From Myxococcales bacterium (GTDB lineage Bacteria > Myxococcota_A > Polyangia > Haliangiales > Haliangiaceae), in assembly GCA_016716835.1 (NCBI GenBank), contig JADJUW010000002.1, positions 496,001 to 560,000 of the forward strand: DNA of 64,000 nucleotides, in the 5' to 3' direction. Of this stretch, positions 7,898 through 17,554 are shown piece after piece (position 1 is the first letter of the stretch; each line of letters starts with the position of its first letter). Made by a program: the position numbers and the translations under genes. The notes under the pieces were generated by a model that was given only the letters and a program-made list of their open reading frames with translations, was not told where the DNA came from and did no database searches.

Positions 7898-9049
7898 TCA
7901 GCGCACGTATGTAACCGCGGCGCCCGAAAAGAGCCAGTCCTCGGCTGCGCCGCTGCACGGCGTTTGGCCCAAGTCGTGCGAGATGAGCTCGAATGTCAGC
8001 GTGTCATCGTCGCTCAGCGCGAGCATCACCGAACGAGTATCGTTGGGCACGGCGTAGCAGTGGATGCTGTCGTCGGCCGGCACGCTGGCAAAGTCGAGGT
8101 TGGCGCGACCGACAAAGGAGCGGGTGACGACGTGCAACGGCCGGAGCTCTTCGCCACCAATCGAGATGAGCAGCTCGGCTTCGGGGTCGAGGAAATCCGG
8201 CGCGAGCGTCAGATACGCGTGCGCGCCGCCGTCGTACGGAATCACGTTGTCCTCGCGCACCCAGACGCCCTGCGCGCTGCCGGCAACATCCACTTCGATC
8301 GTGCCGCAGGCGGGGTCGCCGCTGCGCATCTCGCCGAGGAGCCCGGTGAGGGATTCGAGCAGCGTGCGATCGGCGCCGTCATAGTAAGAGCTGAAACATA
8401 CGGCATGCTTGTAGAAGGGGTTCGCGCGCGTGGTCACCACCGCTTCGCGGCGCGTATCGCTCATGTCGAAGTCAAAGCCACCGGCCGTCGCGCCGCCGAC
8501 GGTACCGAGCACTTCGCCCGCGGTCACCGGCACCGCCAGGCCCTCGGCCGAGCACGCCTGAATCGTCTCGCTCTCTGTGTCGTAGGTCTCGCAGTCCGCG
8601 TCTTCAACCAGCGCCGCAAGCGCAGCCGTGGTCGTGAAGACGTGCTGCAAGGAAACCGTCGCCTCGTCGCACGGGCGGAATATGAGCGAGAAATCGGACT
8701 CCCCTTCGCGAAATTCGGAGGCCAGCCATGTGAATTTCTCGACGGCGACGATGAAGCCGTCGGCTGGCGCACGCAGCTCTACGCCGGTGCCATCGAGCCG
8801 GATGCCGCTCTGCCCATTGGGGATGACATCGCCACCGCCGGGATCGAGTTCACCAAACACGATCACCTCGTCGATCGCCGATTCGTCGACAGGCAACGCG
8901 GTGAACAAGGGCGCGTTGACATCGCTGCCGCACGCAGGGATGTCATCATCCGGCGGCGGTGGCGGTTCGTCCGAGGCGGACGTGCACGCCGCAATCGCGA
9001 GCAGGGAAGCAAACGTCAAGCGTGAGGGGAAGCGAGCGGTGAATGACAT
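7898..9049 (-). CDS. Lipoprotein with M23/LytM-like fold, probably non-catalytic
   Basis: I choose the ATG at 9049 because GGAG sits six bases before it; a further in-frame ATG exists 12 bases upstream. The signal peptide ends in AIAAC, followed by a Ser/Asp/Pro linker (EPPPPPDDD). The middle resembles the beta-barrel of M23 peptidases: ELRAPADGFIVAVEK, TVSLQHVF and GEVLGTVGG are the usual strand signatures. The zinc ligands (HxxxD and HxH) are not evident, so catalysis is doubtful. About 380 residues with several Cys. Predicted periplasmic face of a membrane. Confidence 0.6.
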   Translation of the reverse strand: MSFTARFPSRLTFASLLAIAACTSASDEPPPPPDDDIPACGSDVNAPLFTALPVDESAIDEVIVFGELDPGGGDVIPNGQSGIRLDGTGVELRAPADGFIVAVEKFTWLASEFREGESDFSLIFRPCDEATVSLQHVFTTTAALAALVEDADCETYDTESETIQACSAEGLAVPVTAGEVLGTVGGATAGGFDFDMSDTRREAVVTTRANPFYKHAVCFSSYYDGADRTLLESLTGLLGEMRSGDPACGTIEVDVAGSAQGVWVREDNVIPYDGGAHAYLTLAPDFLDPEAELLISIGGEELRPLHVVTRSFVGRANLDFASVPADDSIHCYAVPNDTRSVMLALSDDDTLTFELISHDLGQTPCSGAAEDWLFSGAAVTYVR

Positions 9050-9218
9050 CGTGATCTCCATTGCGGCGAGTGTGTGAGCACCGCGCCTATAGATTTCCCG
9101 ATGATCACTTCGCTTGTCAAATGACGAAAAGACTAAATACCCTGATGAACCAAACCTATCTTAGGTATCGAAGTTGTTATGCGCGACGCTGTAGGTGCGC
9201 AACATACGTCGCCTCAGT

Positions 9219-10061
9219 CTACATGGCTGATAGCGAGCCAGCACGTGGCGTGTATCGCCCCAAGACGCGCAGCTCATCGACAGCGGCCGTGAACGCCGCC
9301 AAGCTCGCGCCCTCGCCGCCATTCGCCTCAGGTGCGATCAAGTCGACAAAAAAGCGATAGCGCCCCGGCTCGCTTGGCATCGGCACGCTTTGAATCTTGC
9401 TGAGGTTCCAGCCCGCGGCGGCAAGCACGCCCAGCGCGCGGTGCAAGCTGCCGGGCTCATCGCGCACCGCAAAGCTAACGCTACAATGGGTGCCTACCTC
9501 GCCAGCTATGCCCGGCATCAGCTGCAAAAATCGCGTCGTATTGTGCGCGCTGTCTTCGATGTTGCGCGCGAGCACCGTCAGGCCATACACCTCGGCTGCC
9601 AGCTGCGGCGCAATCGCTGCCACGTCGAGGCGCCCGCCTTGCGCTACGTCGCGCGCGCTGCCCGCCGTATCGCTCGCCTCAACGCGCTGCCACTGCGGAT
9701 GCTTGTCTAAAAACGTTTCGCACTGCGACAGCGCCATTGGATGCGAGCGCACCTCGCGGATCGATGCCAGCGTTGCGCCCGGGCAGGCCATGAGCTGCTG
9801 CTCGACGCGCAATCGCATCTCATTTACCACGTGCACGTGGCTTGCTTGCAGCAGCGAGTAATTGGGTAAAATGCTGCCGACGACGCTGTTTTCGATCGCC
9901 ATTACGGCCGTGTCGACGCTGCCTTGCTCGACGTGGCGCACCACCTCGGCAAACGTCGCGCATGCCACCAAATCGCCGGCGGCGCCGAGCAACGCACGCG
10001 CCGCGATGTCATGAAATGAACCCGCCATGCCTTGGATTGCGATGCGCACAGGTGCCAGCAT
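9219..10061 (-). CDS. pheA: Prephenate dehydratase
   Basis: Converts prephenate to phenylpyruvate in phenylalanine biosynthesis. The substrate-binding lobes show IAIQGMAGSFHDIAA at the N-terminus, IENSVVGSI near residue 62, and the catalytic NTTRFL near 175. A C-terminal ACT domain begins at about 190 (EPGSLHRALGVLAAAGWNLS), where phenylalanine would bind for feedback control. The start at 10061 (MLAPVRIAIQG) matches the family N-terminus; the 45 residues readable upstream are Gly/Pro-rich intergenic sequence. 280 residues, a normal monofunctional size with no chorismate mutase domain. Confidence 0.92.
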   Translation of the reverse strand: MLAPVRIAIQGMAGSFHDIAARALLGAAGDLVACATFAEVVRHVEQGSVDTAVMAIENSVVGSILPNYSLLQASHVHVVNEMRLRVEQQLMACPGATLASIREVRSHPMALSQCETFLDKHPQWQRVEASDTAGSARDVAQGGRLDVAAIAPQLAAEVYGLTVLARNIEDSAHNTTRFLQLMPGIAGEVGTHCSVSFAVRDEPGSLHRALGVLAAAGWNLSKIQSVPMPSEPGRYRFFVDLIAPEANGGEGASLAAFTAAVDELRVLGRYTPRAGSLSAM

Positions 10062-10279
10062 AGGGCATCGGGCTACCATCCGCGACGCGCCCGAATCGCT
10101 ACTTGAGAAGGCGCGCTCCCACCTTACAAGTGGCGGTGGCCCTGGGGGCCCACCCCCCACGTCGGCACGCAATAGCCCCGCGCATCGCGCGGTCACACCC
10201 CACCAGCTACGCCGGTGGGCGCAAGCCGCACCGGGCCGAGCCCCCCGTCCCTGGCATGTGCCTTGCTTATTAGCTACCT

Positions 10280-12781
10280 ATGACCACTAAGCTTCGCGTC
10301 GCCGTCATCGTCATCGCGGTCCAGGCGCTTCACGCCTGCGGTGAAACCACTGATGAAACCGCAACCTTTGCCGCCGAAATCGCCTGTGCCTGTGGCGATC
10401 GCGTCTGCGGCTTAGCACCGGGGTGCTGGGAAGAGTGCGGTCAGTGCGAAGAAGGCGATACGTGCACCGGCATGGGCCAGTGCGAGGCGGCGCTCGGCTG
10501 GCGCCTTTCGTTCGAAGACGAATTTGACGGACCGCCCGCGGATCCCAACCATCCGGATGCCGATTGTTATAGCCAGGCCCCGCAATGCCATCACCTCGGC
10601 TGGGCCTCGGAGGCGTGTCCTCCCGAAGCGGCGGACAACCTAGCCGGGCTTAACAAATGCGTGTGGACGCCGATGACCTATTACAACTATATGGATTGGG
10701 GCAAGCAGTTCATCGACGCCAATGGCAACAAAACCGGCATCAATGCCTTTTCGTCGGAAGAAGTAACCGTGCGCGATGGCGAGCTCCAGCTCACGTCGCG
10801 CGTAACCAGCGTCGGCCGCAGCAAACCTCGCGGCCCATGGCAATGTGGCCAGCCCATCCCAAATTCCTACGAGCATTATACGGATTGCCCAACCGTCACC
10901 GGCGGCGTGGTGTCCAAGCGGCTTTCTGACGGCACGCAAACCTCTCCGGGCTTTCAACAATTGTATGGGCGCTTCGAAGTGCGGGCCAAGCTGCCGGAGG
11001 GTACCGGTTCGTGGCCAGCACATTGGCTCTTGCCGCAAGAGGGCCACTGGCCTGAAAAAGGCGAGATCGACATCATGGAAACCTACTACAACTCCGAACC
11101 ACATGAGTTCGGCGGCAATTTTGTGTGGGGCGAAAGCAACGCCGATCGTTCCATTGTTAAGACCGGGCATACTCATGGCTTCATTCACAGCACCGGCAAT
11201 CGCACGACGTACACCGATTGGCACACCTATGCGGTCGAATGGGAGCCAGAGGAGGTGCGCTACTACGTCGACGATCTGGAAATTGGCCGGGTGCAGCGAG
11301 GCGATTTGCTAAAGGCGCACTATGAAAAAGATGGCAGCGCCGCCGGCACCTTGCCCGCCGGCATCCCCGCTGATCCATTCTACTGGATCCTCAATACCTC
11401 GATCGTGCCGGTCGGCGGCAGCAGCTTTGCCATCTCGCAGGTGCCAAACATGATTCATCGCATCGATGCGGTGCGTGTCTATGAGCGCTGCGCCTTAGGC
11501 GAAGATGGGTGCTTGCCCGCGCGGCCTAACTCGCAAATTCTCGGTCACGATCCGCGCATCGATCCCAACGGATTTTACATCGACAACCATTTGCCACTCG
11601 CGGGCGACTTCAACGGCGACGGGCGCGATGACGTTTTCTTGCAAGGGAGGCGCGCCTCGGCGCCGCCCAAGGCCTTGTTCTCGGGCGTGGGCGGCCGCAC
11701 GCAGCCGCCGGTACCGGTGCCGCTGCAGGCGCGCTTGTTTGCCGCGGATCTGCGGCACGCCACCGTCATCGACGTTGGCGGCGATGGCCGCGACGAACTG
11801 CTTTTTCGCGGCATTGCCACCTCTACCTCGACCTTGCTCGCGCGCATGAACGACGATGGCAGTTGGACGACAACGGATCTCAGCACGACGAGTGGCATGA
11901 AGAAGGCGTGGTGGGCGGCGCGCGATCGGTACGTCTTGCGCGGCGACTTCAATGGCGATGGCCTTGACGATTTAGTCGTCGCGCCGCTGACGGCTGAGCT
12001 TCCGGCCTATCTGCTTGCCGGCACCGCGGAGGCGGGCAGCTTTGCCGCTGCGCGCGACGTCGCGGCGCCGCTGGGCGCCAAGCGAAGCTATTGGCAAGCC
12101 AATCGCCGCGAACCCGCGGTTGGCGACTTCAATGGCGACGGCAAAGACGACGTCTTGCTACGCTCGCTCGACGAAACCTCCGAGGTCGTGATGTTGCTCG
12201 GCGCCAGCACCGGCTTTGCCGCGCCCATCGATCTGACGACGATTCCATGGATGTCGGCTAGCAAGTGGTCGGCCAAATATCGCGCCCTCGTCGTGGTGGA
12301 TATCAATGGTGATGGCCGCGATGACGTCGTTCTGCCGTCCAAGGCGCCCGTGCACGCGACCTACAAGCTAATCGCGGATGGCACCGGGAAATTTTTGCCC
12401 GAGCAAGACGTCAACTTCGAGTATTGGATGGATTGGGGCAGCTGGACCACGCAGCACGGCAAGCACGTTGGCGGCGACTTTGATGGAGATGGCTTGGGCG
12501 ATCTCTTCATCCAAGGGCTGACCGAATACCACGGGTCGCGCCTGCTCTACGGCAACGCACAGGGTGGCTTTGACCGCCGCGTCGTGGTGAGCGATGCCTC
12601 GCCCTTTGGCAGCAAACGCCTGGCCGCCAGCGCGCGCGTCTGCGTAGCCGCCGATCTCGCTGGCGATGCGACGACTCAGCTGCTCTGCCTGTACCAAGGC
12701 GACAAGAGTTTGGCCGAAAGCGGGCGCAACAGCTACCGCCTGGCGTGGCCACGCCGCCGCGAGGCCGGCGATCCGCCATAG
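10280..12781 (+). CDS. GH16-family glycoside hydrolase lipoprotein with C-terminal FG-GAP repeats
   Basis: The signal peptide ends in LHAC (Cys20). A Cys-rich segment follows (CACGDRVCGLAPGC...), then a family 16 beta-glucanase domain from about residue 75 (LSFEDEFDG) to 400. The catalytic signature is GEIDIMETY (ExDxxE) near residue 260, which hydrolyses beta-1,3/1,4-glucans or galactans by retention. The C-terminal half carries at least five FG-GAP/VCBS repeats (GDFNGDGRDD, VGGDGRDEL, GDFNGDGLDD, GDFNGDGKDD, VDINGDGRDD, GDFDGDGLGD), Ca-binding blades predicted to form a beta-propeller. Likely a surface-exposed polysaccharide-degrading enzyme. Divergent from pheA, convergent with the porin gene. 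Confidence 0.88.
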   Translation: MTTKLRVAVIVIAVQALHACGETTDETATFAAEIACACGDRVCGLAPGCWEECGQCEEGDTCTGMGQCEAALGWRLSFEDEFDGPPADPNHPDADCYSQAPQCHHLGWASEACPPEAADNLAGLNKCVWTPMTYYNYMDWGKQFIDANGNKTGINAFSSEEVTVRDGELQLTSRVTSVGRSKPRGPWQCGQPIPNSYEHYTDCPTVTGGVVSKRLSDGTQTSPGFQQLYGRFEVRAKLPEGTGSWPAHWLLPQEGHWPEKGEIDIMETYYNSEPHEFGGNFVWGESNADRSIVKTGHTHGFIHSTGNRTTYTDWHTYAVEWEPEEVRYYVDDLEIGRVQRGDLLKAHYEKDGSAAGTLPAGIPADPFYWILNTSIVPVGGSSFAISQVPNMIHRIDAVRVYERCALGEDGCLPARPNSQILGHDPRIDPNGFYIDNHLPLAGDFNGDGRDDVFLQGRRASAPPKALFSGVGGRTQPPVPVPLQARLFAADLRHATVIDVGGDGRDELLFRGIATSTSTLLARMNDDGSWTTTDLSTTSGMKKAWWAARDRYVLRGDFNGDGLDDLVVAPLTAELPAYLLAGTAEAGSFAAARDVAAPLGAKRSYWQANRREPAVGDFNGDGKDDVLLRSLDETSEVVMLLGASTGFAAPIDLTTIPWMSASKWSAKYRALVVVDINGDGRDDVVLPSKAPVHATYKLIADGTGKFLPEQDVNFEYWMDWGSWTTQHGKHVGGDFDGDGLGDLFIQGLTEYHGSRLLYGNAQGGFDRRVVVSDASPFGSKRLAASARVCVAADLAGDATTQLLCLYQGDKSLAESGRNSYRLAWPRRREAGDPP

Positions 12782-12804
12782 CACAGACCGCAGGGGTGTG
12801 AGGT

Positions 12805-14385
12805 CTAGAACGTCGTCGCGACGCCGAGCATGAGCATCAGGTAGCTCGACTTGTAGGTGCCGGCGTTGAACGGCGATTGGAATTGGCTATCGGCGGACTT
12901 CAAAGGCGCAATTGGATCGGGCCCCGTGCGGTCGGCTGGCTCGGCAACGCTGCCGCCGCAACCGGGCTCGTCGTTGGTTGGGTTGCAATCAGTGCCTACT
13001 TCGCGCTTACCCTGATACGTATACATCGCGCCGAGCTCGACGGCGACCTTGCCAAACGCCATGCCGACGCCTGCGCTGCCGATGGTCTTGGCCGCGCCGT
13101 CGAGGTCGACGCGCTCCCATCCCGGCTTGGCCGTCGCCGTCTCGTACGCTGCGCCGGCGCGCAAGATGGCGCTGTTGCCGCCCACCGGCACGCGGTAGTT
13201 ACCGCCAAGGCGCGCCGACCACACGTCTTGAAAGCCATGCCGCACCAGCGATTCGCGCAACGCAATGCCCGAGGCCTGCGCGTCAACGACCACGGTGAAG
13301 TCAGAGGCGGCGCTCCACTGCTCCCAGCGCACGTCGGCTTCGATGCTGCCGCGCTCGCTGTTGTCCGAATTTCGCATGACGTAGCGCGCGCCGATTTCCG
13401 CGGTCATTGGCAGCGCAAAATCCACGCACGTCGCCAGCGCGTCGGGCGTGCCACCCTTGGCGCACTTGGTTTCCGCGTCGGGTAGCGGATCGAGGCCAAT
13501 AGGTAGGCCGCCAAGTTCAAGGTCTTCGCTTAGCGTCGGCTTGGTGCTGCCCTTGGCACTAATTTTAGTTATTGACTGCCACATGGCTGCCACTTCCCAC
13601 GTCGGCGATAGCTTGTAGTGCACGCCGAGCGAGACAATTGGTACGAAATCATCTTTGCCGGACAGCTCGATGCGCGCTTCATTGCCGACCCACTCTTCAT
13701 AGTTCGCCGTCGGCAGCGCCCACGTATAGACGGTGGAAGAAATCTCGCCAAAGCCCCACGAGAAACGACCGCCAACGCTTAGGGCGTCGTTGACCTCATA
13801 CGCAACGGCAATCGACGGCAATACCACCGAGGCGTCTTGCTTGACCGCGTCGTAGCGAGTTGGCGGGGGAGGGCGGTTTGGATCGTCGATCACGTAATCT
13901 GACTCAAAGTCGCGGGCGGGATAGGCTGGCGGCGCGGTAAAGCCAAAGCCAAAACGCAGGCCTTTAATACCTAGCCCAAGGTCCGTCGACACGGCGATCA
14001 TCGGAATGGCCTGAAAATCGCCGAAGCCAACTTCGGGCTGCGCGGTGTTGTGCACCGTCTCGTAGGCATCGCCCTCCCACGGCAAAGTTTGCCCGTCGAC
14101 CGCGTCGTAGGCGCCGCGGCGCGTAAACGAGAGCGAATAGTCGATGAAGCTGCCGCCAATTTGAATCGTCGTGCCGCTTTGGTCGGCGAGGCCGGCGGGG
14201 TTGGTATAAATCGCCATCGCGTCGTCGGCGGTAGCGACAAACGCCCCGGCCTGCGCCTGCGCCGCGGGGCCAAACCCTGGCAGATTAAAGCCACCCGCGA
14301 AGGCGCTCGTTGAACCTAGCGCAAGCGCTGCGAGCCCACCTGCCGTGCCAATTAACCTTGCAAGCGACTGTTCCTTAGCTTTCAT
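12805..14385 (-). CDS. FadL/OmpP1/TodX-family outer membrane transport protein
   Basis: The start at 14385 (MKAKEQSLARLIG) gives a signal peptide cleaved after STSAFA. The mature N-terminus GGFNLPGFGPAAQAQAGAFVATADDAMAIYTNPAGLA is diagnostic of FadL-type porins: the plug and the conserved NPAGLA. The rest is alternating beta-strand sequence ending in Phe (LMLGVATTF), as expected for outer-membrane barrel insertion. FadL proteins carry long-chain fatty acids or other hydrophobic molecules across the outer membrane. 526 residues. A Cys pair region near 330-345 is probably an extracellular loop. Confidence 0.9.
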   Translation of the reverse strand: MKAKEQSLARLIGTAGGLAALALGSTSAFAGGFNLPGFGPAAQAQAGAFVATADDAMAIYTNPAGLADQSGTTIQIGGSFIDYSLSFTRRGAYDAVDGQTLPWEGDAYETVHNTAQPEVGFGDFQAIPMIAVSTDLGLGIKGLRFGFGFTAPPAYPARDFESDYVIDDPNRPPPPTRYDAVKQDASVVLPSIAVAYEVNDALSVGGRFSWGFGEISSTVYTWALPTANYEEWVGNEARIELSGKDDFVPIVSLGVHYKLSPTWEVAAMWQSITKISAKGSTKPTLSEDLELGGLPIGLDPLPDAETKCAKGGTPDALATCVDFALPMTAEIGARYVMRNSDNSERGSIEADVRWEQWSAASDFTVVVDAQASGIALRESLVRHGFQDVWSARLGGNYRVPVGGNSAILRAGAAYETATAKPGWERVDLDGAAKTIGSAGVGMAFGKVAVELGAMYTYQGKREVGTDCNPTNDEPGCGGSVAEPADRTGPDPIAPLKSADSQFQSPFNAGTYKSSYLMLMLGVATTF

Positions 14386-14479
14386 AATAAAAGCGTAAAT
14401 TAAATGTCGCGAGGGCGGTGTGCGCTCGGGCGCAAATCGCGGCCGCAGCCCGACTTTCACCGGAGCCGGCAGGCATTTC

Positions 14480-16456
14480 TTACGGGCGCGCTGCTTGGTG
14501 CCGGGTAATGGCGATATGCGTCATTAAAATCGTAACTGCCGCGGGCGTGATGCCGGAGATCCGCGAAGCCTGCCCGAGCGACTGCGGCCGCACGGCCGTG
14601 AGCTTTTCGATCACCTCGCGCGACAGACCGGGGACGCCAGCATAATCTAAGTCGTCGGGCACCAGCATATCGTCTGCACGCAGCAGGCGCTTGGCGTCGC
14701 CTTGCTGCCGCCGCAAATACCCCGCGTATTTGATCTCGGTCTCGACGCGCTCGGCGATGTCGCGTGGCACCTGTGCGCTGGCAAGGCCGGCGACCTCGGC
14801 AACTTGCGCCGCGGCATCCCATGTCATTTCTGGTCGCCTCATTAGTTCGGCTAGGCTGACTCGGCGATCGTGAAGGGCTGCGGAGCCAAGCTGCGCAAGC
14901 TTGGCGTTAACCGCGTCGGTGCCGGTGATTGTCGCGGTCTCGACGCGCGCCATCGCCTCCGCCAGCTCGGCCTGGCGGTGCTCATACTCGCGCCACTTCT
15001 CATCGCCAATGAGCCCAAGCGAGCGCCCCAGCGGCAGCAAGCGCTCGGCGGTGTTGTCTTCGCGCAAGATGAGGCGAAACTCGGCGCGCGACGTCATCAT
15101 GCGATACGGCTCCTTGGTGCCACGCGTGACGAGGTCGTCAACTAGAACGCCGCCATAGGCCTGATCGCGGCGCAAGATTACCGGTTGCCGGTCGCCGGGG
15201 CCAAAGCCCAAGGCACACGCCGCGTTGATGCCCGCGAGCAGGCCTTGGATCGCGGCCTCCTCGTAACCCGAGGTGCCGTTGAGTTGGCCGGCGTGATACA
15301 GGCCCGCGCAGCGCTTGGTCTCAAGCGTCGGCAGCACCTCGCGCGGATCGATAAAGTCATATTCGACCGCATAGCCGGGCCGGGTCATCTCGGCGCGCTC
15401 AAGGCCGCCGATGGTGCGAATCATCGCGAGCTGCACGTCAAACGGCAGCGACGTCGAGATGCCATTGGGATAGACCTCGCCGCAGTCGATGCCTTCGGGC
15501 TCTAAAAACACTTGATGCCGATCTTTGTCGGCAAAGCGCGTCACCTTGTCTTCAATGCTCGGGCAATAGCGCGGCCCGGTGCCCTCGATCGCGCCGGCAA
15601 ATAGCGGCGAGCGATGAATATTATCGCGAATGATTTGATGGGTTTTTTCGTTGGTATAGGTCAGCCAACAGGCGATTTGCGGCAGGGGCGGCGTAAAGTC
15701 GCGCGGCCCGAGCACGCTAAACGCCGGCGTCGGTGTTTCGCCCGGCTGCACTTCAAGGCCGGCGATGTCGATGGTCTTTAGATCGATCCGGCACGGCGTG
15801 CCGGTCTTAAGCCGCTCAAGCACAAAGCCGAGCTGCTCGAGCGACGTCGACAACCCCATTGCGGGCGCTTCGCCGACGCGACCACCCGCCGCGCGCGCCT
15901 CGCCGACAAAAATCTTGCCGCGCAGAAACGTGCCCGTAGTGAGAATCACCGTGCGCGTCTGATACGTCACGCCCATCGTGGTGGTGACCGCGGTAACCCG
16001 CGCGCGCGAGGTCGAAGCCGAGCCCGCCCCCGCACCGGCATACGCGGTGCTCGTCTCATCCCAATGCAAGCAAGCGACCTCGCCTTGGCGCAAAAACAAA
16101 CCCGGCTGCATCTCGAGGCGTCGCCGCATGGTTTCGCGATAGGCGCGCTTGTCGGCCTGCGCGCGCGTTGAGCGCACCGCCGGGCCTTTAGATGCATTGA
16201 GTCGGCGAAACTGAATGCCCGTTTGATCGATCACCGACGCCATCTCGCCGCCGAGCGCGTCGATTTCCTTAACCATGTGCCCCTTGGCGACGCCGCCAAT
16301 CGCTGGGTTGCACGACATCTGCGCCACCATGTCGAGATTGCCCGTGAGCACCAAGACCCGCGCGCCCATGCGAGCCGCAGCCAAGGCGGCCTCGCAACCG
16401 GCATGGCCGGCGCCGACGACGACGACGTCGTACTGCTCGGGATAGTCGTAGCGCAT
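14480..16456 (-). CDS. mnmG: MnmG, tRNA U34 carboxymethylaminomethyl-modifying FAD enzyme
   Basis: MnmG (GidA), with MnmE, installs the cmnm5 group on wobble uridine 34 of tRNAs. The N-terminal FAD site is VVVVGAGHAGCEAA, followed by the family signatures CNPAIGGVAKGHMVKEIDALGG and the NGTSGYEEAAIQGLLAG region near residue 385. The C-terminal helical tRNA/MnmE-binding part ends in the expected block (IKYAGYLRRQQ, then ISGITPAAVTILMTHI). The start at 16456 (MRYDYPEQYDVVVVG) is chosen by family alignment. 658 residues, slightly longer than E. coli. No mnmE is adjacent. Confidence 0.95.
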   Translation of the reverse strand: MRYDYPEQYDVVVVGAGHAGCEAALAAARMGARVLVLTGNLDMVAQMSCNPAIGGVAKGHMVKEIDALGGEMASVIDQTGIQFRRLNASKGPAVRSTRAQADKRAYRETMRRRLEMQPGLFLRQGEVACLHWDETSTAYAGAGAGSASTSRARVTAVTTTMGVTYQTRTVILTTGTFLRGKIFVGEARAAGGRVGEAPAMGLSTSLEQLGFVLERLKTGTPCRIDLKTIDIAGLEVQPGETPTPAFSVLGPRDFTPPLPQIACWLTYTNEKTHQIIRDNIHRSPLFAGAIEGTGPRYCPSIEDKVTRFADKDRHQVFLEPEGIDCGEVYPNGISTSLPFDVQLAMIRTIGGLERAEMTRPGYAVEYDFIDPREVLPTLETKRCAGLYHAGQLNGTSGYEEAAIQGLLAGINAACALGFGPGDRQPVILRRDQAYGGVLVDDLVTRGTKEPYRMMTSRAEFRLILREDNTAERLLPLGRSLGLIGDEKWREYEHRQAELAEAMARVETATITGTDAVNAKLAQLGSAALHDRRVSLAELMRRPEMTWDAAAQVAEVAGLASAQVPRDIAERVETEIKYAGYLRRQQGDAKRLLRADDMLVPDDLDYAGVPGLSREVIEKLTAVRPQSLGQASRISGITPAAVTILMTHIAITRHQAARP

Positions 16457-16563
16457 CGCGGCGTCGGTACCACAGCTTCTCGTGGCCTCCCGCGCATTTT
16501 CGTCAGATTTCTGAGGCCTGGGGAGCCTAACTAGCCGACTTGTAAAGACTCCAAGGTGGCGCA

Positions 16564-17403
16564 ATGATTGCATCGATCGGCCGCATGACTAGATATGCCC
16601 TTGTGGTCGTGACCTCGCTAACTGGTGCCCTGTTCGGCTGTATCTTGCCAGAAGAAACCAAGTGTTATGAAGTGCCGGGCGACCCCGAGACGCTGCGAAA
16701 TCCATACACGGGTGAATGTGAAACCTTCGGTGGGGGCCATACGACCTGCGATGGCCCCATCGAAATTCAAGGCGCGGCTGGAGACGAGCTAAGCTTGGCG
16801 CCGCTCCCTCCATGGGGCGCATGTTCGTCGGCGCAATGCGATTTTCTCGATGAGGCCGCGTGCAACGAACAAGCGGGCTGCCAGAGTGCCTACGTCATCG
16901 ACCCAGGGCTGGACGGCCCAGCGTCGCCGACCTTCGTGGCATGTTGGCCGACGGCGATGGCCTACGATAGTACGCCACCGCTTCCGCCGGCGCCCGCGTG
17001 TAGTGGCTTGCTTGCCGACGCGTGCGTGACTCGTGATGACTGCAGCTTGCTCTACCACTACGGTCAAGCCCTAGACTACGGCCAGGAATTTGCATCGTGC
17101 ATTCAAGAGCCGTCGCTAGCGCCGCCGCCCCTTGAGATTGGCCTGTGCTACGCGAGCTCAACCTGCGATCTTGTCGCGCCGCTCTGTCCACAGGGCACCT
17201 TGCCCGGCGTCGCCGAGAGCTGCTGGACGGGGTACTGCATTCCAGTTGACGCGTGCGAGCCACCGCCTGCGTGCGAAGCGATGCCGAGCGAGGAGGCCTG
17301 TCAGAGCCGTGAGGATTGCGTGCCGCTCTACCATGAGGTTTCGCCGATATGTGGTCCCAGCGATCCATGCGAGTACGAGTTCTGGGGATGCGCAACCGCC
17401 TAG
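16564..17403 (+). CDS. Cys-rich hypothetical lipoprotein
   Basis: The signal sequence ends in LFGC. The ATG at 16564 follows AAGGTGG; an ATG at 16585 would give an equally good, shorter signal. The mature protein is rich in Cys, Pro and acidic residues, with motif pairs such as CDFLDEAACNEQAGC, ACVTRDDCSLLYHY and EACQSREDCVPLYHE, which look like three copies of a small disulfide repeat of the form EACxxxxxC. No enzyme family recognised. Likely an outer-membrane surface lipoprotein. Divergent from mnmG across about 107 bases. Confidence 0.65.
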   Translation: MIASIGRMTRYALVVVTSLTGALFGCILPEETKCYEVPGDPETLRNPYTGECETFGGGHTTCDGPIEIQGAAGDELSLAPLPPWGACSSAQCDFLDEAACNEQAGCQSAYVIDPGLDGPASPTFVACWPTAMAYDSTPPLPPAPACSGLLADACVTRDDCSLLYHYGQALDYGQEFASCIQEPSLAPPPLEIGLCYASSTCDLVAPLCPQGTLPGVAESCWTGYCIPVDACEPPPACEAMPSEEACQSREDCVPLYHEVSPICGPSDPCEYEFWGCATA

Positions 17404-17554
17404 TCTCAATTACGTGCCTAAGGCCCGTAACAGGCGGAAATTACGATAAGAGTCGGCGCCCCCCGAACCTTTACTAGGCAACCGCGCCACCCCCCGGGGA
17501 GTCCTGCCGCCTATCGTGTTGCCCTCCCCACCCAAGCGTTGTATCCATCGTCTT

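Noticed and set aside
9086..9120. Perfect TTGACA (minus strand 9115-9120) with TATAGG (9086-9091) as promoter of the M23-like lipoprotein
   Set aside because: The spacing is about 23 bases, too long for a normal sigma-70 promoter.
10062..10279. GC-rich region between pheA and the GH16 gene as a riboswitch or T-box
   Set aside because: Only small hairpins such as CCCACC/GGTGGG around 10199-10219 are visible; no T-box or leader-peptide features.
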